64,000 bases of DNA. It comes from Marinimicrobium alkaliphilum. Lineage in GTDB: Bacteria > Pseudomonadota > Gammaproteobacteria > Pseudomonadales > Cellvibrionaceae. Shown in pieces: positions 38,801 through 45,162 of the stretch. The position numbers and the translations under genes were made by a program. Every line of letters starts with the position of its first letter. The first letter of the stretch is position 1. The DNA lies in contig NZ_QGMQ01000006.1 in assembly GCF_003259155.1 (NCBI RefSeq), forward strand, positions 1-64,000, in the 5' to 3' direction. The notes beneath the pieces are model-generated. The model saw only the letters and a list, made by a program, of their open reading frames with translations, was not told where the DNA came from and did no database searches.

Positions 38801-41800
38801 GCCGTCAGGCGCCGCCCCACCACCGGAGCCGCGTGCACTGCCCTGGGAGGAAATTGCACCGAAGAGGTGGACGCTCGCGGCGTCTATGGTAATACGACCG
38901 CCATCATAGCCTGGCCGCGGCGATCCACTGGTCGAGGCGGCACCGCCATTGGCGATCAACTCATCAATCGACAAGGCGTGCCCAGACGTCAACACAATGT
39001 CGCCCGCGTTCTGTCCTTGAGCTCCGGATGTATCGACAGACAATTGGCCGCCCAGAGACGCGCGTACGTCGATACGCACATCAGACAGACTGCGTAACGA
39101 TACATCACCCAGGCCGCCATCGAGCACCAGGTCGCCAGCGACGGTCAGGTAAGTGTCCGGGTTCCGGGTGACCGACACAGCCCCCTCAGCGTCCAGACCG
39201 GACAGCGTCAGACGGCCCTCGCACAACACGTGATTACAAGTTCCCCCGGCCTCCACTTGGCCCAGCGCCATATCGTTTTGAGCAGTCAGGGTGATGTTGC
39301 TACCGGTAGACCAGCCCGCGTCAGGCGAATTATCATCGCCGATAAAATTTCCGCTGCGCGCCCGCGCGGTGCTGAGGAGGGTATTGCCGGCAAAAACAAT
39401 ACGCTCGCCCGTCAGGAACAGATTGCCGCCCGCGGTATACACCGAGGCGTTAAGGGCAATATCGCCCCCGGCCGTCAGATCGACGTTGAGTGCGTCACGC
39501 TGGTCACCGAAAAAGTCATAGATTTCGGCGTCCAGGGTAATCTTTCCGCCAGCATTGACGGTAAAACTCACTTCATCGGCGCCATGGGAATCACCGCTAG
39601 CCGAGCGCGGACCGGTGTCGTTAAAATTGAACGCCTGCCCCAGTAAAAAATCGCCTGCCGCTTCGACGAAAATTGAGCCCGTGCGCTCGGCGCCGCCGTG
39701 TGCGTCGACATCGGCGTAGCTGTAACTCAGGTTGAGAGCACCGAGATCAACATCACCACCCGAATAAATCTGAATATGCCCAGCCACCCTACGATTATTC
39801 GACGGATCGGGACCCAGAATGGCCGTGCCCGTGTTGATAGTGCCAACTCGCCCCGCCGCTTCATAGCTGATAAATCCGCTGGGGCGCGCAAGCGGATCAG
39901 AAGCGCTACCTACCGTAAAATTCCCGCCGTGGGTTCTCGCATCACCAAACACGCGCACCAGCCCGGTTGTGTTCAGGACGACATCGCCACCCTGCGTACT
40001 CAAGTTTCCCTCGATCAGCAAATCACCGTTCGCGTTTAGCGGGGCAGTGACGAGCAGGTTATGACCCGCGGTGAAGGTTACGTCGCCCGATGTGGCATTG
40101 ATGGTGGCACTATTGTTAATGTCTATCGCATTGGCGGAGGTGAGTGTTGCGCTGCCGGTATTGAGGGTGCCACCGATGTTGATAAAGTCGCTGGCGTTGA
40201 AGGTTAGGGTGCCGGTTGTGGTTATGGTTTCATTCGCGGCCAAGGTTACCCCACGACTTCCGTCAGTGCCCATACAGGCAGAGGCGCCGATTTCCCCGCA
40301 GTTGATGTGGCCAGCGATCACCGAAAGGTCGGCGCTCCCGATGTTCACACCTTGATTGAAGTTGACAGATTGTCCGGCTTCGAGGGTCAGGCTTCCGCTG
40401 GCAGTTTCCGCATTAACAATACTTTCAAAATTGATATCTCTCAGCGCACGTAAGATGACATGACTGCCCCCATTTTCGCCCGAAGTCAACAGCAAACGCA
40501 AAGCGCTCGATGATATCGTGAACCGGTCGGAGCCCTCATCGTCAGGCTTATCAAAATCAACGACCGGCTCAGAGACAGTCCCCCCATGGGTGTTAATCAC
40601 GATATCCGTTGGATCCAACAGCAACTGCCCAGCCCCCGCCGCCCCCGACATGTCCGCAGAACCCCGAAATGCCAGAAACCGCTTACCGGACACTTCCGCA
40701 AAACCGCCTTTTCCTGAGCCACGCCCAACCCCAAAGATATCCCCGTAAAACCGGGTCAGGTCATCGGCCCAAACAATCATCTGCCCACCATCGCCATCCA
40801 GCGTCGCGCTGGCATCGATACGCGCAGCCGGCGCCACCAGGGTGCGAAAGGCATTGGGCAGGTACGGGTTTTCGCCCTGATAGTCTCCCCCCACGTAAAT
40901 TGAGCCGCCGCCGAGTGCACCCGTCGCCTGCACCTGAGCCTGATCAAACAACCCCACCTGGTGGCCGAGCAACTTGACCTCGCCCCCTTGCCCGGAAACG
41001 GCAGAGGACGCGCTGATAAGCCCATCGCCCTTGGCAACCAGCGTATCCCGCGCGTGCAGTTCAATGTGGCCCGCATCCACTGTACCGGTGTCAGCCACAA
41101 TGGTTCCGCTCTGTGAAACCTGCTCTCCCAGCAGGACGGCACTGCCGGCCATCTCCGAGTGGCTAACGCTGATATCACCGGTGTTGACGACATCCGCGCC
41201 GGCGCCCAGGGTATAGCTGCCGTCATCGTGCATCACCACGCTGCGGGCTTGCGCCAGATCACCCGTATTGACCGCTTGGGAAAACACATCCCGGCTGGCA
41301 CTTGCGCTCATCAGCACCCTACCTCCGGCGGCGGTCAACTGCCCACTGTTCACCAGCGCCGGATCGACCCCGAGCTCATCCTGAAGTATCGCGTCAGTCA
41401 CCCGTACGCCCATTAAACCGGCGTCGTCAAAGGTCACCACCGCCTGGTGTCCCGCCGCCAGATTGATCGCGCCCAGGTGTGCAGACACCACGCCTTCGTT
41501 GCGCACTTCCCGCCCCAAAAGGGTGACGGACCCACCGGATGCAGCCTCGATAATGCCCCGGTTGATCACATGGCCAGCGGTGCCTTCGAGGGACGAGAAA
41601 GTCACCTCGCCATTCAAGAAATCGTCCGCATTGACACTCAGGCCGCTGGCGATCAGCCCCCCCACATTCACTTGCGCGCCTTCACCAAAGACGATGCCAT
41701 TGGGATTGACAAGCACTACCTGACCGTTGGCATTGATCTGCCCCAAAATCTCGGAGCCACTGTGGTCCAGGATAAAGTTGAGCGCGACCGATTCCCGCCC

Positions 41801-42061
41801 CGGCTGCCGATAATTGACGACATCCTCCGGGCTAAGGTTGTAGCTGTCCCACTGGATCGTAATCAGGTCCGTCGCCTGGTCGATGGTCGTGGTCGGGCCC
41901 GACTGGTGAATCTGGCCAGCGCCACTCACTACCTGTCCGCCCTGGGGGCCGGCAACCGCGTCAGCACTCAGTAACAACGGTGAACTGGCAAACATGGCCA
42001 GATACAGCTTGTGACGAGCGACATTGAAAAACGGGGAAAGGGGGCGGCTGACCTTGCGCAT
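26825..42061 (-). CDS. Giant two-partner secretion exoprotein with Trp/GGxGxD repeats
   Basis: About 5,078 residues, secreted through the TpsB partner. ATG 42061 is preferred to ATG 42085 because AAGGA lies seven bases before it; it yields a long signal peptide (1-38, ending ADAVAG). The TPS domain (about 40-300) contains the NPNGIVFG motif. Haemagglutinin-type beta-helix repeats follow to about 1180. From about 1190 to 4400 there are more than forty modules of about 70 residues, each with an N-x-W segment, an F-x-G turn, a GGxGxD(D)xF calcium-loop-like motif and a GGxGxNxL turn. A further beta-helix and a conserved-looking tail (about 5040-5078, ending DDQYSLGY) close it. No C-terminal toxin domain is evident. 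Likely an adhesin or surface filament. Confidence 0.92.
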   Translation of the reverse strand: MRKVSRPLSPFFNVARHKLYLAMFASSPLLLSADAVAGPQGGQVVSGAGQIHQSGPTTTIDQATDLITIQWDSYNLSPEDVVNYRQPGRESVALNFILDHSGSEILGQINANGQVVLVNPNGIVFGEGAQVNVGGLIASGLSVNADDFLNGEVTFSSLEGTAGHVINRGIIEAASGGSVTLLGREVRNEGVVSAHLGAINLAAGHQAVVTFDDAGLMGVRVTDAILQDELGVDPALVNSGQLTAAGGRVLMSASASRDVFSQAVNTGDLAQARSVVMHDDGSYTLGAGADVVNTGDISVSHSEMAGSAVLLGEQVSQSGTIVADTGTVDAGHIELHARDTLVAKGDGLISASSAVSGQGGEVKLLGHQVGLFDQAQVQATGALGGGSIYVGGDYQGENPYLPNAFRTLVAPAARIDASATLDGDGGQMIVWADDLTRFYGDIFGVGRGSGKGGFAEVSGKRFLAFRGSADMSGAAGAGQLLLDPTDIVINTHGGTVSEPVVDFDKPDDEGSDRFTISSSALRLLLTSGENGGSHVILRALRDINFESIVNAETASGSLTLEAGQSVNFNQGVNIGSADLSVIAGHINCGEIGASACMGTDGSRGVTLAANETITTTGTLTFNASDFINIGGTLNTGSATLTSANAIDINNSATINATSGDVTFTAGHNLLVTAPLNANGDLLIEGNLSTQGGDVVLNTTGLVRVFGDARTHGGNFTVGSASDPLARPSGFISYEAAGRVGTINTGTAILGPDPSNNRRVAGHIQIYSGGDVDLGALNLSYSYADVDAHGGAERTGSIFVEAAGDFLLGQAFNFNDTGPRSASGDSHGADEVSFTVNAGGKITLDAEIYDFFGDQRDALNVDLTAGGDIALNASVYTAGGNLFLTGERIVFAGNTLLSTARARSGNFIGDDNSPDAGWSTGSNITLTAQNDMALGQVEAGGTCNHVLCEGRLTLSGLDAEGAVSVTRNPDTYLTVAGDLVLDGGLGDVSLRSLSDVRIDVRASLGGQLSVDTSGAQGQNAGDIVLTSGHALSIDELIANGGAASTSGSPRPGYDGGRITIDAASVHLFGAISSQGSARGSGGGAAPDGSPNSVTLHGPLYAASSEARITAGDIHLSSTVDGTEEGPNSLVVTGRNITFEDTLGATHTLDAMTVNASESVTFNGSAFVEGQSIHVQGTGSAADRRLSATGTENHWLLYKDSDAEGEPDNTLNGEVTFSGFYALVGGGHNDTFDVRLSDAAFRLDGGGGENTLNAYADGSNHWRLDDDGHSLIQGDGEIFFEQIDRLVGAGSDTLAGNDHNAHWEITGAGEGNRVANGETVTFEGMATLTGGDGSDHFVLRADGVIGALYGNPSGSIADAVNTLTVMSAQGSGQQWTVAGNGSGSVTDRVGSFTDVTQFVGDEGNDHFVLTGTGRELTFTGGAGANSLTLADGNNHWQLNDAYAGSVALDEDGEAGALRATFNGVATLAGAGSDTLVSDAGNQRWSGGSGDAWQLFSADTDERLADISGMAALVGGAANDTFVVGAATGEIAISGGGGSDNHLNLSALAGELVVSVDNAEADWTLSQIQTVTGNGTQSTFLGQDQDARWDIDGDGDGCVGALGCDAESIRFEGFGALTGGGEDDAFYLRTDAITDLKIRGGEGSNRLFAHSQDNQWLLGEETHSLNGSLIFSSLQRIYGGAGDDHFRVTGTGPVPEISGFDPEAGASGSNTLRVDAAADSVLDWTLTSQGEGTVGNPDDGRVIQFVGIHNLHGSEANDHFVVQAGASLSGRIDGGTGENTLFNHVADSHWNLSDEEAFSGDLNTGSADVIPFSDIHRLGGSGSDSLHARAAQNNHWRAGDDGDWWLSEDSAEADDRLTFSGMHQWIGGAQDDRFVIAADDGFAGTLIGAGGDNRLTYTGAGIDWALDDVTAASGQFDGNSFVGIRTLESAIGESRLTVNDSATNVWTLTDALSGHLVPGGDAQHRIDFLGMRDLVGGAGSDTFRAEDLSAAQLRAFGQIDGGANSGAVTNRLLLDNMIPGEVLDISLGDHGDVDLNIAHFNVVRAPLALDTQTEFSTLRGHTEHAYHWDITGTNAGTLRWSDGKEDHTLTFDGFGNLMGGDQSDTFLLRDQAHITGLIDGRGGINVLDYSQYQGDRVIEVGGDLSTGNLTIRNINGVVGNNDGSSDASFNSTLKIADGVGTDNTWTIGELSEVDGSDGINDGQVTTSDGETFYFLNVNRLVGGSGNDSFRLEGDGFISGSISGGSGENSIDTVNATRDQHFSLTARSGATEIDGIALITANTHASNRLSAADTDNTWTVTGNTEGTLNDGLTFVGIQHLHGGSGADSFVLNDEGAVSRIDGGGTAAGNTLSLSASNLDLSLSLNTEHPDDLLITAIGAIHGNANQSQRLRAEDRDNDWQVTAVGAGTLNDDLTFTGLHALLGGTGDDHFTLAEGARVQGLLDGGAGENTLAVQGPDNQWYIGAASLVNGDQAFTGFQHLVGELGDNTFTLDVGQSLSSITGSESGRNTLTVRSNAGAEHHWEVTDVGAGQVHNRVGHFSHITELVGGEGDDTFTLGTAGFIRDGIHGTGGDNALQSGHANAEWALADNQAHAGELTHDGRGSLTWTGMQTLTGSGTDTLRARAGQDNHWRSHTDSDAWELSQTGDNADRILFGGMDRWIGGDQADNFVVGGYSGSLQLDAGDGDNRLEVHGSGHWLLSDTFDGTFGSRIAFTDIRQLHADQGVHHLTGSAHNNHWTLDDSHAGSLGVDGSTDRLVFSGISEVRGNSGDDRFVIAGPTLFVGDVHGGAGHNILDVSADGFDWQLSSLTAGTFNGQAFSGMRELTAQGENHRLLGANIDTDWTLTAGQSGQMASPQNPDEHTLFFGMRDLIGGAGSDTFRAQGLSATQLSAFGRIDGGANSGAVTNRLLLDNMIPGEVLDISLGDHGDVDLNIAHFNVVRAPLALDTQTEFSTLRGHTEHAYHWDITGINAGTLSWRDEGRDHTLVFNGFGNLMGGDQSDTFLLRDQAHITGLIDGRGGINVLDYSLYQGDRVIEVGGDLSTGNLNIRNINGVVGNNDGSDSARFNSTLKIADNLGTDNTWIIGELSDVNGSDGINDGQVTTSDGETFYFLNMNRLVGGGGDDSFLLEGEGVISGSISGGGGDNSIDTLGATRGHHFSLRADTPGATEITAIGQITANEVEHNRLSAANTNNTWTVTESGRGSLNTSLHFTGIQHLHGGSGADSFVLNDEGAVSRIDGGGTAAGNTLSLSASNLDLSLSLNTEHPDDLLITAIGAIHGNANQSQRLRAEDRDNDWQVTAVGAGTLNDDLTFTGLHALLGGTGDDHFTLAEGARVQGLLDGGAGENTLAVQGPDNQWYIGAASLVNGDQAFTGFQHLVGELGDNTFTLDVGQSLSSITGSESGRNTLTVRSNAGAEHHWEVTDVGAGQVHNRVGHFSHITELVGGEGDDTFTLGTAGFIRDGIHGTGGDNALQSGHASAEWALADNQAHAGELTHDGRGSLTWTGMQTLTGSGTDTLRARAGQDNHWRSHTDSDAWELSQTGDNADRILFGGMDRWIGGDQADNFVVGSYTGSVQIEGGGGDNQLEVYGSGQWLLSDTFDGAFENRIIFTDIHQLRARHGVHRLTGSAHDNHWLLNDSHAGSLGVLGSDDRLLFSGISEVRGNSGNDRFVIAGPTLFVGDVHGGAGHNTLDVSADGYDWQLSSLTAGTFNGQAFSGMRELRVRGDNHRLLGTNTNTDWTLSGAQAGWLAAPGSPDERTLFSGMRDLIGGTGDDRFQALPGLTAEALAGYTLIDGGAGGYNTLNLIQVDDAPLDISLGAHPADALNPIQVRHFSVLDASAQSNRLRGAPDIAYQWRITGVDQGELLWRDAESNDWQMQFSGFGYLYGGNVGDRFTVLDQGSLSGAIDGMGGTNLLDLSTRQDDVLVVLGDLSDNESGLSISQINGIIGNHDASDANSFNSTLRVGSAGQAGADYQWRIEALTELADIVDSDGINDGRYRAGSADEIAFVNFNILEGSEGNDTFTFVEGGQVTGRIDGVGGDNTYDASNATAVHAVRLGVEGEGVRLEGIGTLLASGAYDNRLKAADGNNHWRLRETLSDLNDELRFSGFSSLIGGANDDAFLFEAGANVSRISGGGGDNRVDLTALVDGLDISLDEQVPADLMVDNIHQLSATSDAGHTLIGAAQSNRWRIDGRNAGDLNEHLVFSGIASLQGGSADDHFFVVGNGELTGQLDGGAGHNRLDLHGLDEARALTLSLAPDQGADLRLANIQLIDAPNAAEHRLKAQNQNNQWTLTGHNQGQLNDLAFTGIGWLIGADQDDHFVFQRGASLSGYLDGRGHSDGNRLNVAELADAVVVYGESGEVRNIQHLRGNDSDTRLIGLDANNQWRLNDGQNRGTLNSGLAFEGVTDLQGGDGGNSFYLTGGTVTGGLTGGRGDDNFELTVAQDMQGRVVIDGGEGGDNRILITGGGSGYHTEYRASHDGRERMTYTSANDAVYALVFSGIDRFEDRARADWLRLTSSPERDNLTLWNQGYQVEGLTELTWRNKANLLIAAGIDDQLMLSGAIDVPGTLDIRNAHVMSEGDQHRLVAQQLRLTGVTQFGSAEQAIATDVAQLSAAVEGGLFLHNDGPLVIHDLDLGGPGTIDAMGTITGEGTLRSYDLLSFNAHRGDLLLLGDNRFRGELALSAENAIHVASAGNLQLGDVRAERMTLAVEGDVVGQGVVALETLNVQRAGDIYLMDGANTLGRLRVDRAEELRLTSARDLTVEAIEADGAVALTAHALEQQGQIQAGGSVRIDAEQSIRMSQSTITQTTNGSIEYLAGDDIHIARILAGAGDIRLRSGGAVNNVRSDSENLSARGLTIESDQGVGADQRLVLAVENLWLTNRTGTVALENSGDITIERLANNGSISLRNDGHMQLDGREGPMFDGGSDDAVQAGGTVNANYDTGTLSITITGGDLTALGPVNSEQPDLVARSGSIVVAGNIGAPNRPLVMYFNNDLFLQGLRSWPPVWGFGERPTTVDNQSTIQVNQQDLLRAGGEQMVEVENLVDIDPAVFTEVRNYFFDAISILMPADQRYEDDDQYSLGY
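30797..33481 (-). repeat. 2.7-kb tandem duplication inside the exoprotein gene, second copy
   Basis: This stretch aligns with 33482-36165 at an offset of 2,682 to 2,685 bases. Blocks such as 31380-32450 are almost identical to 34065-35135, while others (32450-32600) are clearly diverged. The unit encodes about 895 residues, roughly a dozen Trp/GGxGxD modules. A more diverged third partial copy continues at about 30480-30796. Confidence 0.9.
33482..36165 (-). repeat. 2.7-kb tandem duplication inside the exoprotein gene, first copy
   Basis: First copy in reading order. It begins just after a GGTCGCGCATGCC string shared by all copies (near 36160, 33478 and 30793). The offset to the second copy is a multiple of three, so the frame is kept. 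The mosaic of near-identical and diverged blocks suggests gene conversion after the duplication. Confidence 0.9.
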
Positions 42062-42092
42062 AACGTCGTCCTTGGGGGTAGTCATTTACACA

Positions 42093-42115
42093 GCCCGCCG
42101 GTGCTACCGGCGGGC
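42093..42115 (-). terminator. Hairpin between the lipoprotein and exoprotein genes
   Basis: GCCCGCCGGT pairs with ACCGGCGGGC around a 3-base loop, 25 bases after the lipoprotein stop on the minus strand and about 30 bases before the exoprotein start. The T-run (GTTTT) lies on the plus-strand side, so for the leftward transcript it may be an attenuator rather than a full stop. Confidence 0.45.
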
Positions 42116-42139
42116 GTTTTCAAAAACAGTTTATGGGAG

Positions 42140-44002
42140 TTAGTCGATAGGGAAAAAAGACTTGGATATCGTTACGATTTCCTTGGTGGTCATATCCACG
42201 GCAAACAAACCAAACGTCAAATCGCGAGTCGGAAACGACTCTTGGTGAATGAGCGCCAGGTAAATAATTCCCGCTTCGTCGAGAAGCTCCATCCTGGCGC
42301 TCCTCCAATGCTCCCAGACGTCCTCCTCGAACGTCAGAAATCGTGTCCACTGCCCTGATGCCGGATCAAACCTGTGCATCCCTTCCGGAACCGGTCCAAT
42401 ATAATTCGTTCCCACATATAGCGTCCCCTCGGCCTCAGAAATCACGATATCTTCCAGCCATGCCACGTCCAGGTAACTGTGAGGGTACCCCTCAAAAGAG
42501 ACGATCTGACTATCGCCCGTCGCCAGGTCAACCCGACGCAGTGAATTCCTATCCTGATCCGTTGCGACATAGGCGCTACCCTCGTCACTCGGGTCCAACA
42601 CTATGGAAACTGGGCTTGAAAAAATGGGTTCTTTATCCACATCCCGCTCAAGTACCACGCTCCGCGCGCCCGTATTCAAGTCCACCTGCAAGACACGGCT
42701 GTCAAACATTAGCGCGAGATACCCCGTCTCTGGGTCATCACGACTAAACGCAAAACTAGTGGCACGGCTCAGACTATTCTCCCCCGTGCCGCCCTCCATA
42801 AAAAGTGAGAGCTCACCCTTATCCAGGTCCACCGCGTAAACTCCCTCAAGCGCCCCACCCTCTCCCATCAGCAGCCGATTTCGAGCCGAGTCAACACCCA
42901 GAGCGGTGATCGATAGGGGCCAATACTCAGCCTCTGGGGGGCGTGGCCCCACGAACTCAGAGCGCTTACCCGTTGAGACATCAATGGCTGTCACAAAACC
43001 ATAGCTAGGCACCTCGTTGTGAGTTCCGCGCATGCCGGACACAAAAACGCGCTCAGACGCGGGATCGTAGGTCATTTGCTCAAATCGTTCACCAATCGCC
43101 AACGCATTATCCGGAAACGGCACCCCAAACGCCTGCTGATGTACCTTGACCACCGGGCTTTGCTCCAGCGACGTCTCGTTACCGTGGTCGTCGGCGGCAA
43201 TCAGCGACACTGTGTTCAAACCGGGCGCGAGCGTGACCTCGGCCGTCCACACCTCAAACCCGTTCTCGGAACCCGCCTCGTAGGTTTCTACGCCACCGTC
43301 GTTCTCCACATACAAAGTCACTGACGCTATGGGACTCATCTCGTCATGGGCCGTGCCGCGAACAGTCAGGGTCTCGGCATGGGTGGCCGTCGTGGGCGTT
43401 GGGAATACGATCGCGACCTCAGGGGGCACATCATCCACTGGTGTGCGCACCACGAAGGTGGCGCCGCCCTCGCCCACGCTGACAGTGACTTCGCGGATGC
43501 CGTTGGCAGAATCCGGCGCCTGCGTGCGGAGCGTCAATGATTGACCGGATGCGATCTCGCCGGGTTCGGTGGTGAACTCGCCGCCATCAATTGCGTACTC
43601 ACCCTGATCGACCGATACCGCAACGGGAACAGTGATTCCGGTGATGGTCGCCGACTCGGACTCAACCTCTGTACCCGGGGGTACATCATCAACGGTGGGA
43701 AAACTGAACGCGTCCGGCGTCGTCACATCCGGCTCGGGCTCAGGCTCGCTGGACGACGAGCTGCTGGAGTCGCTGCTTTGGCTGGAATCGCTGCTATGAC
43801 TGGAGTCACTACTGGCGCTGGACTCACTGGATGAGCTTGATGAACTACTGCTGGAGCTGTTGCCTGACTCGTCGGGCAACGAACTTGACGATTGGTTGTT
43901 GCCGTTATCGGGGAGAGGGTTATTGTCGCTATTGCCACCGCAGGCACTCAAAACAACAATCAAAAAAAGTGCGCCAACAGCGCGATTTGCGAAGGACAGC
44001 AT
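42140..44002 (-). CDS. Lipoprotein with polyserine linker, Ig-like segment and beta-propeller
   Basis: 620-residue predicted outer-surface or periplasmic lipoprotein. The signal peptide ends in a lipobox (LSAC, Cys21). Residues 37-90 are a serine-rich linker ending in an EPEPEP run, of the kind common in Saccharophagus and Teredinibacter secreted proteins. A region of about 200 residues with two Ig/cadherin-like strands follows (DDVPPEVAIVFP, AETLTVRGTAHD). Then comes a YncE/NHL-like beta-propeller (about 305-620) with repeated ID(V/L)xTGxR, VDLDKGE and VDLATGD turns. Its function is unknown. It lies directly upstream of the exoprotein gene on the same strand and may be co-expressed with it. 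Confidence 0.75.
   Translation of the reverse strand: MLSFANRAVGALFLIVVLSACGGNSDNNPLPDNGNNQSSSSLPDESGNSSSSSSSSSSSESSASSDSSHSSDSSQSSDSSSSSSSEPEPEPDVTTPDAFSFPTVDDVPPGTEVESESATITGITVPVAVSVDQGEYAIDGGEFTTEPGEIASGQSLTLRTQAPDSANGIREVTVSVGEGGATFVVRTPVDDVPPEVAIVFPTPTTATHAETLTVRGTAHDEMSPIASVTLYVENDGGVETYEAGSENGFEVWTAEVTLAPGLNTVSLIAADDHGNETSLEQSPVVKVHQQAFGVPFPDNALAIGERFEQMTYDPASERVFVSGMRGTHNEVPSYGFVTAIDVSTGKRSEFVGPRPPEAEYWPLSITALGVDSARNRLLMGEGGALEGVYAVDLDKGELSLFMEGGTGENSLSRATSFAFSRDDPETGYLALMFDSRVLQVDLNTGARSVVLERDVDKEPIFSSPVSIVLDPSDEGSAYVATDQDRNSLRRVDLATGDSQIVSFEGYPHSYLDVAWLEDIVISEAEGTLYVGTNYIGPVPEGMHRFDPASGQWTRFLTFEEDVWEHWRSARMELLDEAGIIYLALIHQESFPTRDLTFGLFAVDMTTKEIVTISKSFFPID
43733..43894 (-). repeat. 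Serine-codon low-complexity tract (polyserine linker)
   Basis: Encodes residues 37-90 of the lipoprotein, about two-thirds of which are Ser, using mixed TCN and AGY codons. The codon mixture argues against recent slippage and for selection on the protein linker. Confidence 0.8.
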
Positions 44003-44157
44003 GACGTTAAACGCTCCTTGTATTCCTTGTCAGATTTTCAATGGCGACATTGTGCCACAGTTCACACAGCCATTGTGTGAACTGGTTAAAACTTGAGGCT
44101 CCTGGCGCAATAAGCCACCGTGAAGGCTGCTATCCTTCGCGATAGTTACGAGAATCT

Positions 44158-45162
44158 CTAGCGGGTGAGAATCCATTCGCCGCCTTCTCGACGGAAGTGT
44201 AATGCGTATACGGCAGCTCCGCCTTCATCGCGTAGCAGCATAATCGCTGGCGCAAAATTTTCCCTATCAAGACTGACTATTTTCCTGTTCAGCTCCTGAA
44301 CAACACCCACATGATCAGGTACCAGAGGAACCAAGGTAAGCGATTCGTTGCTTGCGGCTCGCTCTAGATCACCCCTGATTCCTGCTTCTGTCGTGCCTTT
44401 TTCGAAATAGAACGCCTGGTCTGTCTCTCTATTTCGCTCATCGAAAAGGTGTATAATGCTGTCAATATCGTTACTTTCTATACCGCGATGTATCACCTTA
44501 TGCGCCTCAAGCAAGCTATCCCTTGCAGCGTAGTAATCTTCGTCACTGGCAGCGTAGTAGTCAGGTAGCACGTCACTATTAAAAAAGGCCCACAGTGGCA
44601 ATGAATTGGGTGCGTTCACGTTCCGATAGATAACCTTCGCACCTTCGTAAGATCCCTCGGCTTCCACAATAGGATCCGATACGGTGACATCTTCACCACC
44701 CGCTATAAGCCGCCCATTGTTGAAATGGTAACCGCCAGACTCAGAGTGCTCCAGCGTGTACCCCTGTTCCGCATCACTATCTGATTTAAACGTCATGCTC
44801 AAAATCGTGATTTTGGATTCCTGTTCTCCTTGGGGATGTACGTTTAGAGACACTTTCAACAGAGCTCCGGCATTGAACCGCCCACTTTCATCCAGAGGAG
44901 CGACCATAAACCCCACTTGATTATTTTCTGGGTGAAAGTAGTGATTGGCCGGAAGAGTTAGCGCCATACTGCCGCCGTGATAGTACTCATCGAACAAAGA
45001 GACTCCGTTGATGACCACCTTGAAGCTCAGGCTACGAGCTTCAAAATCAACTGTAAAAACTGGTTTTTCATTTAAAACATTCACGACATCCCCTTCCATC
45101 TTTTCTGAAAACGCTTTGTTAGTTGCTAATAAAACAATAAGTACGCTAGTAATCCATTTCAT
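44158..45162 (-). CDS. Secreted protein of unknown function, candidate immunity protein
   Basis: 334 residues, not recognised. A signal peptide (about 1-19, MKWITSVLIVLLATNKAFS) predicts a periplasmic location. The N-terminal half looks beta-rich (DFEARSLSFKVVINGVSLF). The C-terminal 110 residues (HKVIHRGIESNDIDSIIHLF onward, ending FRREGGEWILTR) resemble a small alpha+beta, NTF2-like fold, by eye only. The start codon lies inside the end of the preceding 718-residue gene (overlap 17 bases), so the two are translationally coupled. The DNA is visibly more AT-rich than its neighbours. Overlap, composition and export signal fit an immunity protein for a periplasm-acting T6SS effector, but this is inference. 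Confidence 0.6.
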   Translation of the reverse strand: MKWITSVLIVLLATNKAFSEKMEGDVVNVLNEKPVFTVDFEARSLSFKVVINGVSLFDEYYHGGSMALTLPANHYFHPENNQVGFMVAPLDESGRFNAGALLKVSLNVHPQGEQESKITILSMTFKSDSDAEQGYTLEHSESGGYHFNNGRLIAGGEDVTVSDPIVEAEGSYEGAKVIYRNVNAPNSLPLWAFFNSDVLPDYYAASDEDYYAARDSLLEAHKVIHRGIESNDIDSIIHLFDERNRETDQAFYFEKGTTEAGIRGDLERAASNESLTLVPLVPDHVGVVQELNRKIVSLDRENFAPAIMLLRDEGGAAVYALHFRREGGEWILTR

